Below, one piece after another: positions 26,541 through 38,852 of a stretch of DNA of 64,000 nucleotides; the first letter of the stretch is position 1, and every line of letters begins with the position of its first letter. A program made the position numbers and the translations under genes. This DNA comes from Ascaris suum (Eukaryota; Nematoda; Chromadorea; Rhabditida; Ascarididae). The DNA lies in NCBI GenBank assembly GCA_013433145.1, contig CM024177.1, positions 454,501 through 518,500 on the forward strand, given 5' to 3'. Under the pieces are notes generated by a model. That model was not told the origin of the DNA, did no database searches, and saw only the letters and a list, made by a program, of their open reading frames with translations.

Positions 26541-27789
26541 GATGATCTATTCTCTACGATGTATGATTTGAGTGATCACAACATGTAGTCAACAAATTTC
26601 TCGAGATTAATCCGTTGTTGCTTACAAATAGTGTTTTAGTTCTTTCCCACTTACTGCCTATCACCGCTCCCATTGTTCGTTGTCTTTCTTTTCTTCTCAA
26701 CTGTTTCAGTTTTTAGAATTTTTTAATCTATGAATTTTTTTTATCGCTATTAAGTTTATTCTTTATTCCTGACTGAAGCATTTCTAGCAGATATTTTCGA
26801 CGTTTCTGCGCTATTCAACTTCGATTTCTATTGTACTGCTTAAGAATATAATTATTTTTTCTTATCTCTTTATATCGTAAAATTTTCATCGATTTTTATT
26901 GCGTTCCAAATTAAAATGCAATCTGTGTTCTATTTATCTGTTATCTCTATGTTTCTATATGCAAAGTATAAAAAATTGCCTCGCTTATTGTCTTTACCGA
27001 TAGGCTTCAAAAATATATCCACAAAATATGTTCAGCATCTCAAATACTTCAAAAATATGAATATTATAAAATAATATAGAAGTTGAATAAATACATAGCA
27101 AATGTTAACTCGATGAAATTATAAAAACATGAGTATTTAAGTTTATTGCAAAAATGTACGTTTAAGATAAGTTACGGAATGAAAGATTTTCCTAGAAAAC
27201 ATCGCATATATTATCAATAAATTAATCTTTGAGTAGTCTCTATTCCTTCTTGTAAATCATTATCACAGATAAGGGTATTTCAATATGGGAGAATTGACGC
27301 TAATTTTTCGATATACGCGCATGCGAATAACGTTGAGCGAACTTGATTATATCTTTACTTCATGGTGCGGGAATTGTTTTCTTTTTAATTTGCTCATCTC
27401 TGATCGGCTGCATTTTACCATGAAATGACGTGTTCTTTTTTAACGAGTCGATAAAATCATTATCACCCAAAAAGAGTTTATTAACGACGATTGCATAAGA
27501 AAAAATAGATTGAACCCTTCCTGCATTGAAGTGTAGTTTGCTTCGAACTTCAAATCAACCACGGAGCACTGCGCTTTCGAGTTTTCTGTACAAAATTGAT
27601 CATCACAGGTTGTCAGGGAGTTTCAACTAAGCGTAGACCTCCAAAGAAATACTGATAGACTTTTGACTTCCTATTTACGGCGGTATCCCTTTATATATAT
27701 CCAATTTCGGCTATACGATTTTAATGATTTAGCAAGCGGTTTGCCTTTCCATAATGAACAAAGAGTTCACTAAATTTTATGGCGGGTTT

Positions 27790-28192
27790 TCATGTTTGGG
27801 TAGGCATAGCTTCTTACCCAGATACCCATAACTATCTGCACGCTCAATACTTAAGTTTTTGAGTTTCATGTCAAGCTCAGGGTGGCGCATGTTCCGCACC
27901 CACTACGTTTTTCCCTGAGGATATTGAGCCCGATTTCCTTCGTATTACCGTTGATTCATTCACAAATTCTGTAACACGTTCATGTGTGTTTTTTTGCAAT
28001 GAATATCATTTCGTCTGCAGACAAGCAGCATTTCAAGCGCTTTACTATCTACACACAATTCTTTTATTATCCTCATATTTCGCACCACGCTTTGAATATG
28101 CATGTGAAATTTCCGTGGAATAAATATCACGTTGTTTCGCACTTTTGTCGATTTATATTTTTATTGGCTCATCCAATATGACGATTTTTTAT
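27790..28192 (-). mobile_element. RTE-like reverse-transcriptase relic, 3' part
   Basis: Inverted counterpart of 33180-33600. It keeps the SADEMIF remnant of the catalytic Tyr-Ala-Asp-Asp box and the later YGYLGKK motif, but lacks motif A, which lies beyond the junction at 28192. Frames are interrupted. Confidence 0.55.
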
Positions 28193-28194
28193 GT

Positions 28195-28653
28195 CAACTA
28201 TTATTAAATACTGGATCGAATTTGATGCTTACAGTTTCCCTTTTGGGAACAAACGGACACGGAGGAATGCATGTATAAAGAAAATTACAAAACAAGGGAA
28301 ATGGCGCAGAGCGTTTCAACAAATAAGCGGATATTAAAGAAATTTCCTACTTCAATTTCAGTGAAGTGAAGATGGTTCATAGCTCAGACCGCTCTTTTTT
28401 TCCTCCAGAGACGTTCGGAGTATCTCGACCCCAAAAATGGACAACATTCACAGTGCGAACACTCCGCCAATTCTATTACATGAGGCTCAATAAATGTTTG
28501 CCGCAAAAAATAACCTTAATCAAAGAAGGTATCAAGGATACAAAAGCGCAAAACAAATCATCAGCCTTCAGCGTCTCCCCAAGAATAGTTCGAGAATAAA
28601 CACTTATAACCTTCTCAAAGTCGTTTACACACGCCCACCCCATCCCCAGACAC
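28195..28653 (+). repeat. Left fragment of the 5.85-kb unit leading into the long minisatellite
   Basis: Direct-orientation copy of 37738-38199 (also 43588-44051 and 49445-49901). It includes a short ORF, 28372-28599, starting MVHSSDRSFF and ending SVSPRIVRE, behind a good acceptor (CAATTTCAG). I do not recognise this ORF. It is open in the copies at 28372 and 43768 and shifted in the copy near 37916. Confidence 0.6.
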
Positions 28654-31600
28654 TGCCTGTGCACGCCTACCTCTTCTCCAATTTGCCTGTGCACGCCTAC
28701 CTCTCCCCTCTCTCCAATTTGCCTGTATATACATTCCCTACCCCCTCCAAAATTTGCCTGTACACACCTACCTATCCCCCCTTCTCCAATCTGCCCGTAC
28801 ATACCAACCCTCTGCATAACTTCCCCCCCTACCCCCTCCAAAATTTGCCTGTGCACACCTACCTCTCCCCTCTCTCCAATTTGCCTGTACATACCTACCT
28901 CTCCCCTCTCTCCTCTCTCCAATTTGCCTGTGCACGCCTACCTCTCCCCTCTCTCCAATTTTGCCTGTATTTACATTCCCCTACCCCCTCCAAAATTTGC
29001 CTGTACACACCTACCTCTCCCCCCTTCTCCAATCTGCCCGTACATACCAACCCTCTGCATAACTTCCCCCTACCCCCTCCAAAATTTTGCCTGTGCACAC
29101 CTACCTCTCCCCTCTCTCCAATTTGCCTGTACATACCTACCTCTCCCCTCTCTCCAATTTGCCTGTGCACGCCTATCTCTCCCCTCCCTCCAATTTGCCT
29201 CTATATACATACCGCTACCCCCTCCAAAATTTGCCTGTGCATACTTAACAATTCTCCAATTGCCTGTGCACACCTACCTCTCCCCTCTCTCCAATTTGCC
29301 TGTACATACCTACCCCTACCCCCTCCAAAATTTGCCTATGCACACATACCCCCTCCCTCTTCTCCAGTTTGCCTCTGCACGCCTACCTCTCCTCTCTCTC
29401 CAATCTGCCCGTACATATACCTACCCCTACCACTCCAAAATTTGCCTATGCACACATACCCCCTCCCTCTCCCCAGTTTGCCTGTGCACGCCTACCTCTC
29501 CCCTCTCTCCCAATTTGCCTGTACATACCTACCCCTACCCCTCCAAAATTGCCTATGCACACATACCCCCTAACTCTTCTCCATTTCCTCTGCACGCCTA
29601 CCTCTCCTCTCTCTCCAATCTGCCTACATACCTACCCCTACCCACTCCAAAATTTGCCTATGCACACATACCCCCTCCCTCTTCCCCAATTTGCCTGTGC
29701 ACGCCTACCTCTCCCCTCTCTCCAATTTGCCTGTACATACCTACCCCTACCCCCTCCAAAATTTGCCTATGCACACATACCCCCCTCCTCTTCTCCAGTT
29801 TGCCTCTGCACGCCTACCTCTCCTCTCTCTCCAATCCGCCCGTACATACCTACTTCTACCCCCTCCAAAATTCGCCTATGCACACATACCCCCTCCCTCT
29901 TCTCCAATTTCCCGTGTACGCCTACATCTTCTCCCAACTTGCCTGTACACACCTACCTCTCTCCCTTCTCCAATCTGCCCGTACATACCTACCCCTACCC
30001 ACTCCAAAATTTGCCTATGCACACATACCCCCTCCCTCTTCCCCAATTTTGCTGTGCACGCCTACCTCTCCCCTCTCTCCAATTTGCCTGTATATACATA
30101 CCCCTACCCCCTCCAAAATTTGCCTATGCACACATACCCCCTCCCTCTTCTCCAATTTGCCTGTGCACGCCTACCTCTCCCCTCTCTCCAATTTGCCTGT
30201 ATATACATACCCCTACCCCCTCCAAAATTTGCCTATGCACACATACCCCCCTCCCTCTTCTCCAATTTGCCTGTGCACGCCTACCTCTTCTCCAACTTGC
30301 CTTACACACCTTCCTCTCTCCCCTTCTCCAATTTGCCTGTAAATACGTACCCTACCCCCTCCAAAATTTGCCTATGCACACATACCCCCTCCCTCTTCTC
30401 CAATTTGCCTGTGCACGCCTACCTCTCCCCTCGTCTCTCCAATTTGCCTGTATATAACTACCCCTACTCCCTCCAAAATTTGCCTATGCACACATACCCC
30501 CCTCCCTCTTCTCCAATTTGCCTGTGCACGCCTACCTCTCCCCTCTCTCCAATTTGCCTGTATATACATCCCCTACCCCCTCCAAAATTTGCCTATGCAC
30601 ACATCCCCCCTCCCTCTTCTCCAATTTGCCTGTGCACGCCTACCTCTCCCCTCTCTCCAATTTGCCTGTATATACATTCCCCTACCCCCTCCAAAATTTG
30701 CCTATGCACACATACCCCCTCCCTCTTCTTCTCCAATTTGCCTGTGCACGCCTACCTCTTCTCCAACTTGCCTGTACACACCTTCCTCTCTCCCCTTCTC
30801 CAATTTGCCTGTAAATACGTACCCTACCCCCTCCAAAATTTGCCTATGCACACATACCCCCTCCCTCTTCTCCAATTTGCCTGTGCACGCCTACCTCTCC
30901 CCTCTCTCCAATTTGCCTGTATATACATTCCCCTACCCCCTCCAAAATTTGCCTATGCACACATACCCCCTCCCTCTTCTCCAATTTGCCTGTGCAACGC
31001 CTACCTCTTCTCCAACTTGCCTGTACACACCTTCCTCTCTCCCCTTCTCCAATTTGCCTGTAACTACGTACCCTACCCCCTCCAAAATTTGCCTATGCAC
31101 ACATACCCCCTCCCTCTTCTCCAATTTGCCTGTGCACGCCTACCTCTCCCTCTCTCCAATTTGCCTGTAATAACTACCCTTACTCCCCTCCAAAATTTGC
31201 CTATGCACACATACCCCCTCCCTCTTCTCCAATTTGCCTGTGCACGCCTACCTCTCCCCTCTCTCTCCAATTTGCCTGTATATACATTCCCTACCCCCTC
31301 CAAAATTTGCATATGCACACATACCCCCTCCCTCTTCTCCAATTTCCCTGTGCACGCCTACCTCCTCTCCCTCTCTCCAATTTGCCTGTAATAACTACCC
31401 CTACTCCCCTCCAAAATTTGCCTATGCACACATACCCCCTCCCTCTTCTCCAATTTCCCTGTGTACGCCTACCTCTTCTCCAACTTGCCTGTACCTACAC
31501 ACCTACCTCTCTCCCCTTCTCCAATTTGCCTGTAAATACGTACCCTAACCCCTCCAAAATTTGCCTATGCACACATACCCCCTCCCCCTCTTCTCCAATT

Positions 31601-33005
31601 TGCCTGTGCACGCCTACCTCCCCCCTCTCCCCTCTCTCCAATTTGCCTGTATATACATTCCCTACCCCCTCCAAAATTTGCCTATGCACACATACCCCCC
31701 CCTCTCTCCCATTTGCCTGTGCACGCCTACCTCTCCCCTCTCTCCAATTTGCCTGTATATACATTCCCCTACCCCCTCCAAAATTTGCATATGCACACAT
31801 AACCCCTCCCCTCTTCTCCAATTTGCCTGTGCACGCCTACCTCTCCTCCCCTCTCTCCAATGTGCCTGTATATTAATACCCCTACTCCCTCCAAAATTTG
31901 CCTATGCACACATTCCCCCTCCCTCTTCTCCAATTTGCCTGTGCACGCCTACCTCTTCTCCAACTTGCCTGTACACACCTTCCTCTCTCCCCTTCTCCAA
32001 TTTGCCTGTATATACATTCCCCTACCCCCTCCAAAAATTTGCCTATGCACACATACCCCCTCCCTCTTCTCCAATTGCCTGTGCACGCCTACCTCTCTCC
32101 CTCTTCCAATTTGCCTGTATATACATTCCCCTACCCCCTCCAAAATTTGCATATGCACACATACCCCCTCCCTCTTCTCCAACTTGCCTGTACACACCTA
32201 CCTCTCTCCCGTTCTCCAATCTGCCCACATACCTACCCCTACCCCCTCCAAAATTTGCCTATGCACACATACCCCCTCCCTCTTCCCCAATTTGCCTGTG
32301 CACGCCTACCTCTCCCCTCTCATCTCTCCAATTTGCTGTACATACCTACCCCTACCCACTCCAAAATTTGCCTATGCACACATACCCCCTCCCTCTTCCT
32401 CCAGTTTGCCTCTGCTCGCCTACCTCTCCCCTCTCTCCAATTTGCCTGTATATACATACCCCTACCCCCTCCAAAATTTGCCTATGCACACATACCCCCT
32501 CCCTCTTCTCCAACTTGCCTGTACACACCTACCCCCTCCAAAATTTGCCTGTGCGTACTTAACAATTCTCCAATTTGCCTGTATATACCTACCCCTACCC
32601 CCTCCAAAATTTTCCTATGCACACATACCCCCTCCCTCTTCTCCAGTTTGCCTCTGCACGCCTACCTCTCCTCTCTCTCCAATCTGCCCGTACATACCTA
32701 CCTCTACCCCCTCCAAAATTTGCCTATGCACACATACCCCCTCCCTCTTCTCCAATTTCCCTGTGTACGCCTACCTCTTCTCCAACTTGCCTGTACACAC
32801 CTACCTCTCTCCCGTTCTCCAATCTGCCCGTACATACCTACTACCCCTACCCACTCCAAAATTTGCCTATGCACACATACCCCCTCCCTCTTCTCCAATT
32901 TGCCTGTGCACGCCTACCTCTCCCCTCTCTCCAATTTCCCTGTATATACATACCCCTACCCCCTCCAAAATTTGCCTATGCACACATACCCCCTCCCTCT
33001 ACAAT
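28654..33005 (+). repeat. Large C-rich minisatellite with ~110-bp higher-order repeat
   Basis: About 120 tandem copies of a 36/37-bp monomer, each starting GCCTRTRYAYRC and ending CTCCAAWWTTT. Three variants alternate: A (CTGTGCACGCC...CTCTCTCCAATTT), B (CTGTATATACATACC...CTCCAAAATTT) and C (CTATGCACACATACC...CTTCTCCAATTT), giving an A-B-C higher-order unit of about 110 bp. The plus strand is strongly pyrimidine-biased and almost free of stop codons in all three frames, which makes long but meaningless ORFs. Local order varies: some A or C variants are doubled and some units are shortened, as expected from unequal exchange. Confidence 0.95.
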
Positions 33006-33038
33006 TTTAGTTCGCACACAGTGCGGAGAACTAAAATT
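33003..33038 (+). other. Hairpin at the array edge, unit 1
   Basis: AATTTTAGTTC and GAACTAAAATT form 11-bp arms around an inner GCAC-ACA-GTGC stem, separated by a 3-base bulge. It lies exactly where the minisatellite ends and the RT relic begins. Confidence 0.85.
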
Positions 33039-33049
33039 GAACTCTGTAT

Positions 33050-33600
33050 ATACTCGTCGCCGACTTCAAGAAAACCTTTGAATGCGCTATAGAGGATAAC
33101 GCCCTATTACGAGCTCTATTGAATCGACGGATCGATTCGTTACACATCGAAATTATTAAAGATTTATTGATAAGACCGCATAAAAAATCGTCATATTGGA
33201 TGAGCCAATAAAAATATAAATCGACAAAAGTGCGAAACAACGTGATATTTATTCCACGGAAATCTTCACATGCATATTCAAAAGCGTGGTGCGAAATATG
33301 AGGATAATAAAAGAATTGTGTGTAGATAGTAAAGCGCTTGAAATGCTGCTTGTCTGCAGACGAAATGATATTCATTGCAAAAAAACACACATGAACGTGT
33401 TACAGAATTTGTGAATGAATCAACGGTAATACGAAGGAAATCGGGCTCAATATCCTCAGGGAAAAACGTAGTGGGTGCGGAACATGCGCCACCCTGAGCT
33501 TGACATGAAACTCAAAAACTTAAGTATTGAGCGTGCAGATAGTTATGGCTATCTGGGTAAGAAGCTATGCCTACCCAAACATGAAAACCCGCCATAAAAT
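33050..33600 (+). mobile_element. RTE-like non-LTR reverse-transcriptase relic, unit 1
   Basis: Broken reading frames resemble a LINE reverse transcriptase in the right order: motif A at 33050-33100 (ADFKKTFECAIEDNALLRAL, like the usual DYKKAFDSVE...AVLNAL), then IDSLHIEIIKDL, a motif-B-like VRNNVIFIPRK from 33230, a degenerate catalytic box LSADEMIFIAKK from 33350 (YADD in active enzymes), and YGYLGKKLCLPKHEN at 33544, matching the Y-x-YLG...N segment of RTE-type elements. Stops at 33209-33211 and later, plus the altered catalytic Asp, show that it is dead. No endonuclease domain is seen; the minisatellite replaces its 5' side. Confidence 0.6.
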
Positions 33601-34840
33601 TTAGTGAACTCTTTGTTTCATTATGGAAAGGCAAACCGCTTGCTAAAATCATTAAAATCGTATAGCCGAAATTGGATATATATAAAGGGATACCGCCGTA
33701 AATAGGAAGTCAAAAGTCTATCAGTATTTCTTTGGAGGTCTACGCTTAGTTGAAACTCCCTGACAACCTGTGATGATCAATTTTGTACAGAAAACTCGAA
33801 AGCGCAGTGCTCCGTGGTTGATTTGAAGTTCGAAGCAAACTACACTTCAATGCAGGAAGGGTTCAATCTATTTTTTCTTATGCAATCGTCGTTAATAAAC
33901 TCTTTTTGGGTGATAATGATTTTATCGACTCGTTAAAAAGAACACGTCATTTCATGGTAAAATGCAGCCGATCAGAGATGAGCAAATTAAAAAGAAAACA
34001 ATTCCCGCACCATGAAGTAAAGATATAATCAAGTTCGCTCAACGTTATTCGCATGCGTATATCGAAAAATTAGCGTCAATTCTCCCATATTGAAATACCC
34101 TTATCTGTGATAATGATTTACAAGAAGGAATAGAGACTACTCAAAGATTTAATTTATTGATAAATGCGATGTTTTCTAGGAAAATCTTTCATTCCGTAAC
34201 TTATCTTAAACGTACATTTTTGCAATAAACTTAATACTCATGTTTTTATAATTTCATCGAGTTAACTTTTGCTATGTATTTATTCAACTTCTATATTATT
34301 TTATAATATTCATATTTTTGAAGTATTTGAGATGCTGAACATATTTTTGTGGATATATTTTTGAAGCCTATAGCGTAAGACAATAAGCGAGGCAATATTT
34401 CTATACTTTGCACTAGAAAAGCATAGAGATAACAGATAGATAGAACACAGATTGCATTTTAATTTGGAACGCAATAAAATCGATGAAAATTTACGATATA
34501 AAGAGATAAGAAAAATATTATATTCTTAAGCAGTACAATAGAAATCGAAGTTGAATAGAGCAGAAAACGTCGAAAATATCTGCTAGAAATGCTTCAGTCA
34601 GGAATAAAGAATAAACTTAATAGCGATAAAATAATTCCATAGATTAAAAATTCTAAAAAATGAACAGTTGAGAAGAAAAGAAAGACAACGAAACAATGGG
34701 AGCGGTGATAGGCAGAAAGTGGGAAAGAACTAAAACACTATTTGTAAGCAACAACGGATTATCTCGAGAAATTTGTTGACCTACATGTTGTGATCACTCA
34801 AATCATACATCGTAGAATAGATCATCGTACGGATCATTGA
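33601..34840. other. AT-rich spacer of unit 1; nothing recognised
   Basis: No motif or exon recognised. The sequence recurs almost unchanged at about 39451-40690 and 45306-46550 and, inverted, at about 26545-27780. Confidence 0.5.
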
Positions 34841-34841
34841 T

Positions 34842-35100
34842 ATATATTCCGCGACAATGATACTCGTGTATATTCCACAACGATACAGCTACATATCTTG
34901 GAACGGCATTAGTATATATACCGCAATGGCACTAATATATATTTCGCAACGACACTCGTATAAATTTCATAATGACACCTTTATAAAATTCGCAATGACA
35001 CCGTTATACATTCCGCAGTACACCTCAACAAATTACATTCCGCAACACACCTTTACAGATCCCGCAACGAAACCGTTATAAATCCCGCGATGACAGATAC
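34842..35100 (+). repeat. Degenerate ~23-bp tandem repeat, unit 1
   Basis: About ten imperfect copies of a monomer like TATAAATTTCGCAATGACAC, alternating TTCCGCAACGACAC and TTCGCAATGACACC forms. Confidence 0.8.
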
Positions 35101-35160
35101 TTCGCCCGTTAATTGAAATTACACCTTCTTGACATTTAAATTAACAAAGCCGCATGAGAG

Positions 35161-37702
35161 TTAAGATATTGTGCATACAGAAGAGACGACCGCTTTGCCA
35201 CTCTTATCGGCGGACGTTTTTGTGGTCGGCGACCTGCTTAGACACTCGCTATCAGTCTGCGTCCTCTGAACCTTCGGAATAGCTCGAGGCAATATGCGAT
35301 TTCGTTTATTGGTTTGCTTGTCGTGTATTGTACGGATCATACTGTCCATTAATTTAGCCGAATCCGTAAACGAAGCCAAAGTTATCGAGAAAAATCTGCA
35401 ATCGGCCGGAATCGCCTTTGCTAGCTGCTCTCACCCTGTAATTACATGCTTATAAGTAGTCCACTATTCAGAGATGATTTCTTTGTCCTCCTCCCCCGCT
35501 TCCATCGTTTATAGCCTCCGTTCGAAATTTCGGGATCATTAAGCACGCAAGCGTCAACTTTTATACCGTAATCCGAATACCGTAATAAGGAGAAGCGTCA
35601 TCCTATCTATGTCAACCAGTTAAGTGCTTTTTTTTTTGAAATACAGCAGTCATAACGTAACAGAAATTAGTGAACGCATTTATAACTACTATATATAATC
35701 AACATATTTTCATTTACACTCTTTTCTTCTCGAATCGACGTCATAAAACTAGTTGGCAAGAACTCAATTTCTTGAAAATATGACATACAAAAATTATTTT
35801 ATAAGCAATTTGTAAGTCGTTTGTATATGAAGTGGGAAAAAAAGAATCGAACAATCGGTATCAGATCTCTTCACCTAGAAATGCCGTAAAGAATTCATCT
35901 CATAAAGAAACTCTCCACTATCTACCGCAACCACTTTTGCCTATGAAATTCCAAAAAAAAAAAGACAAAATATAAACTCAAAGATAAGTTTCTTACCTCT
36001 TAAGCATTTCAATGCAATAAACTCCTACCTGTAAAACATTTCAATACCTTTCCTGTGAAATGTTTCCGAACCAATCGAAAGTGCTCCTATATTATTTACT
36101 ATCATAGAATTTCTAAAGGATTTATGCGTATATACGTACATATATAAATTATCACCTTGCTGCGACTAAGCTTGCCTTCTTCATGGCAAGCACGGATCCT
36201 CTCCATGCTCGGTCGCGTTTTCCAAAGAACCTCCGTCGTAAGCATATGAGGTGTCTCCGATTCATACCATTCTGACGAAGATTGCCCCACCGAAGACGTC
36301 TCATAACAATCGTCCACTATTTCGTCTTCGATACAAATTAAAAAGACCGGCACCTAAAATTTTAAAAAATATATAAACCACTCTAGCATTAGCTCAAGTT
36401 TACAGCATAAGTTTTGCTTCAAATCAATGAGAATCAACACATTAAATGGCAATTTAAATTCTAAAAGCCTTCTCTTTCAATAAGAATAAACAACTATGCA
36501 TATATGACAAACAAAAATAGAAAAATGAGTGAGGCGTTGTCAGAAATAAAACAATACTATTCCCACAGGATTTATATGAAGAGAGCAACAAGATTTTTGC
36601 GATCGATAAACTTTTGCTGAACATTTAGCGCCAATTCCAGCTTTATATCACTGAAAGCGAACATATAAGGGAAATTCGAATCCAAATTTTTTACTTACAT
36701 ATGTTTGGAATAAAATGCTAATGTATATTATTAATTAAGGCGTGTTATAGGCTGTATATCCTACAAGATTACATTATATTTATAACAGATTGTACAGTAA
36801 ATTAGACATCTGTTGCATACTAGTTAAAGGACAAGAAGTGAAGTGATACTATTTCAAAAATAAACCTTATTTCTGCTCTTTCGATAATTGAAATCACTGA
36901 TCAAGTCGGATATTTGCTTAAAGGAAGCAGGTGAGAACGCCGAATAAAACAACATTGCACCTTGTGCTTTACGGATTGCCATCTCCCGTGCTCCGGTGTG
37001 CTCCTTAAGAGATACAACATGAAAACACTGAACCGTATTGTAGGTATTTCTTTAAAAATAACGATCCTATTTAACATCTATGTCACCCTTCATAGCGTGT
37101 TATGTTTACAGCCAAATAAAGAAATTTTACACTAAAAAACAGGTATAGCACTGCCCAAATTTGTTCGGGAAAACTAAAGCAAAAAGGCGGGAGGGGGGAG
37201 GTGAAGCAAGCGGGAGAGGGGGAGGATATGGAAGCAATGAAGAAGAGTAGAGGGGGGTGGGGACGCTTAATCAACAAGAAATAGATAGATCCTTATGAGA
37301 GGGTAATGCACAAGTGAAACTTGATTAACTGCTAATGAGTAGCATGTAGCGTCCACAGTCGGTACCCGACTATGGTATCCAGAGTCATTAAAAAACTCCG
37401 CTGACATTAACTGATGTATTACGACAAGAATGAGACAACTCGATTCCTCAAAGGTTACGAGGTCCGTAAAAATCTTTGGTGGGGAGAAATTTTTAATTTT
37501 CCACTACGAATGGGTGTGCGGTATTTTTGCTATTATATTCGAAATCGATAACTTGAAACACTGATAACTGATAACAAACCACTCCAGGATCGACAAGCTC
37601 CACAATCGACTCCACACCATCGACATTGAATGTGAAATAGAACGTATCCCGTTAGGAAACATGCTTCTCGGTTTTAACTGCTGCCTCCTTGAGTTGGTCG
37701 AA
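35161..37702 (-). pseudogene. Ras-like GTPase-like gene with CaaX end, copy A (broken)
   Basis: Minus-strand exons 37702-37562, 37027-36866, 36353-36156 and 35435-35161 join in phase 0. They encode, in order, a switch-region-like segment ending FTFNVDGVESIVELVDPG; AREMAIRKAQGAMLFYSAFS then PASFKQISDLISDFNYRK, which follows the Ras-family pattern around beta-4/alpha-3; VPVFLI at the position of the NKxD strand, followed by an acidic insert; and GEQLAKAIPADCRFFSITLA then SFTDSAKLMDSMIRTI, the G5/alpha-5 region. The protein ends VVSSVCTIS, a CaaX box predicting farnesylation. Two breaks: TAA at 37652-37654 in exon 1, and a 2-base insertion right after the last acceptor. A short upstream exon at 37816-37775 is possible. 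I found no P-loop exon. See copy B for the best-preserved version. Confidence 0.6.
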
Positions 37703-38199
37703 CTGCAAGTAAATAAAAATAGCAACTTATGTATATGAACTATTATTAAATACTGGATCGAATTTGATGCTTACAGTTTCCCCTTTTGAGGACAAACGGA
37801 CACGGAGGAGATGCATGTATAAAGAAAATTACAAAACAAGGCAAATGGCGCAGAGCGTTTCAACAAATAAGCGGATATTAAAGAAATTTCCTACTTCAAT
37901 TTCAGTGAAGTGAAGATGGTTCATAGCTCAGACCGCTCTTTTTTTTTCCTCCAGAGACGTTCGGGAGTATCTCGACCCAAAAATGGACAACATCAGCAGT
38001 GCGAACACTCCGCCAATTCTATTACATGAGGCTCAATAAATGTTTGCCGCAAAAAATAACTTTAATCAAAGAAGGTATCAAGGATACAAAAGCGCAAAAC
38101 AAATCATCAGCTTTCAGCGTCTCCCCAAGAATAGTTCGAGAATAAACACTTATACCTTCTCAAATTCGTTTACACACGCCCACCCCATCCCCAGACACT

Positions 38200-38852
38200 G
38201 CCTGTGTACGCCTACCTCTTCTCCAATTTGCCTGTCCACACCTACCTCTCCCCTCTCTCCAATTTGCCTGTGTACGCCTACCTCTCCCCTCTCTCCAATT
38301 TGCCTGTATATACATACCCCTACCCCCTCCAAAATTTGCCTATGCACACATACCCCCCCTCCCTCTTCCAACTTGCCTGTACACACCTACCCCCTCCAAA
38401 ATTTGCCTGTGCGTACTTAACAATTCTCCAATTTGCCTGTATATACCTACCCCTACCCCCTCCAAAATTTTCCTATGCACACATACCCCTCCCTCTTCTC
38501 CAGTTTGCCTCTGCACACGCCTACCTCTCCTCTCTCTCCAATCTGCCCGTACATACCTACCTCTACCCCCTCCAAAATTTGCCTATGCACACATACCCCC
38601 TCCCTTCTCCAATTTCCCTGTGTACGCCTACCTCTTCTCCAACTTGCCTGTACACACCTACCTCTCTCCCGTTCTCCAATCTGCCCGTACATACCTACCC
38701 CTACCCACTCCAAAATTTGCCTATGCACACATACCCCCTCCCTCTTCTCCAATTTGCCTGTGCACGCCTACCTCTCCCCTCTCTCCAATTTCCCTGTATA
38801 TACATACCCCTACCCCCTCCAAAATTTGCCTATGCACACATACCCCCTCCCT
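38200..38852 (+). repeat. C-rich minisatellite block, unit 1
   Basis: About 18 copies of the same 36/37-bp monomers as 28654-33005, in A-B-C variants, including the landmark GTGCGTACTTAACAATTCTC that also occurs once near 32552. That suggests the short blocks derive from the right end of the long array. Confidence 0.95.

Larger units (their letters stand above)
25457..28192 (-). repeat. Inverted partial copy of the 5.85-kb unit
   Basis: This is the reverse complement of about 33180-35905, with more substitutions and indels than exist among the three direct copies. It contains, in inverted order, the terminal exon of the GTPase-like gene, the 23-bp repeat and the 3' half of the reverse-transcriptase relic. 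It ends at GACGATTTTTTATG; the next bases join position-37738-type sequence in direct orientation. Confidence 0.9.

Noticed and set aside
28654..33005. CRISPR-like regular repeats
   Set aside because: Adjacent monomers are all related to each other with no unique spacers; this is a eukaryotic minisatellite.
28494..33092. Very long Pro/Tyr/Cys-rich ORFs (up to 566 codons) across the minisatellite
   Set aside because: The plus strand is pyrimidine-rich and lacks stops in all three frames at once. The monomer alternates 36 and 37 bp, so no single protein repeat is kept. These are by-products of composition.
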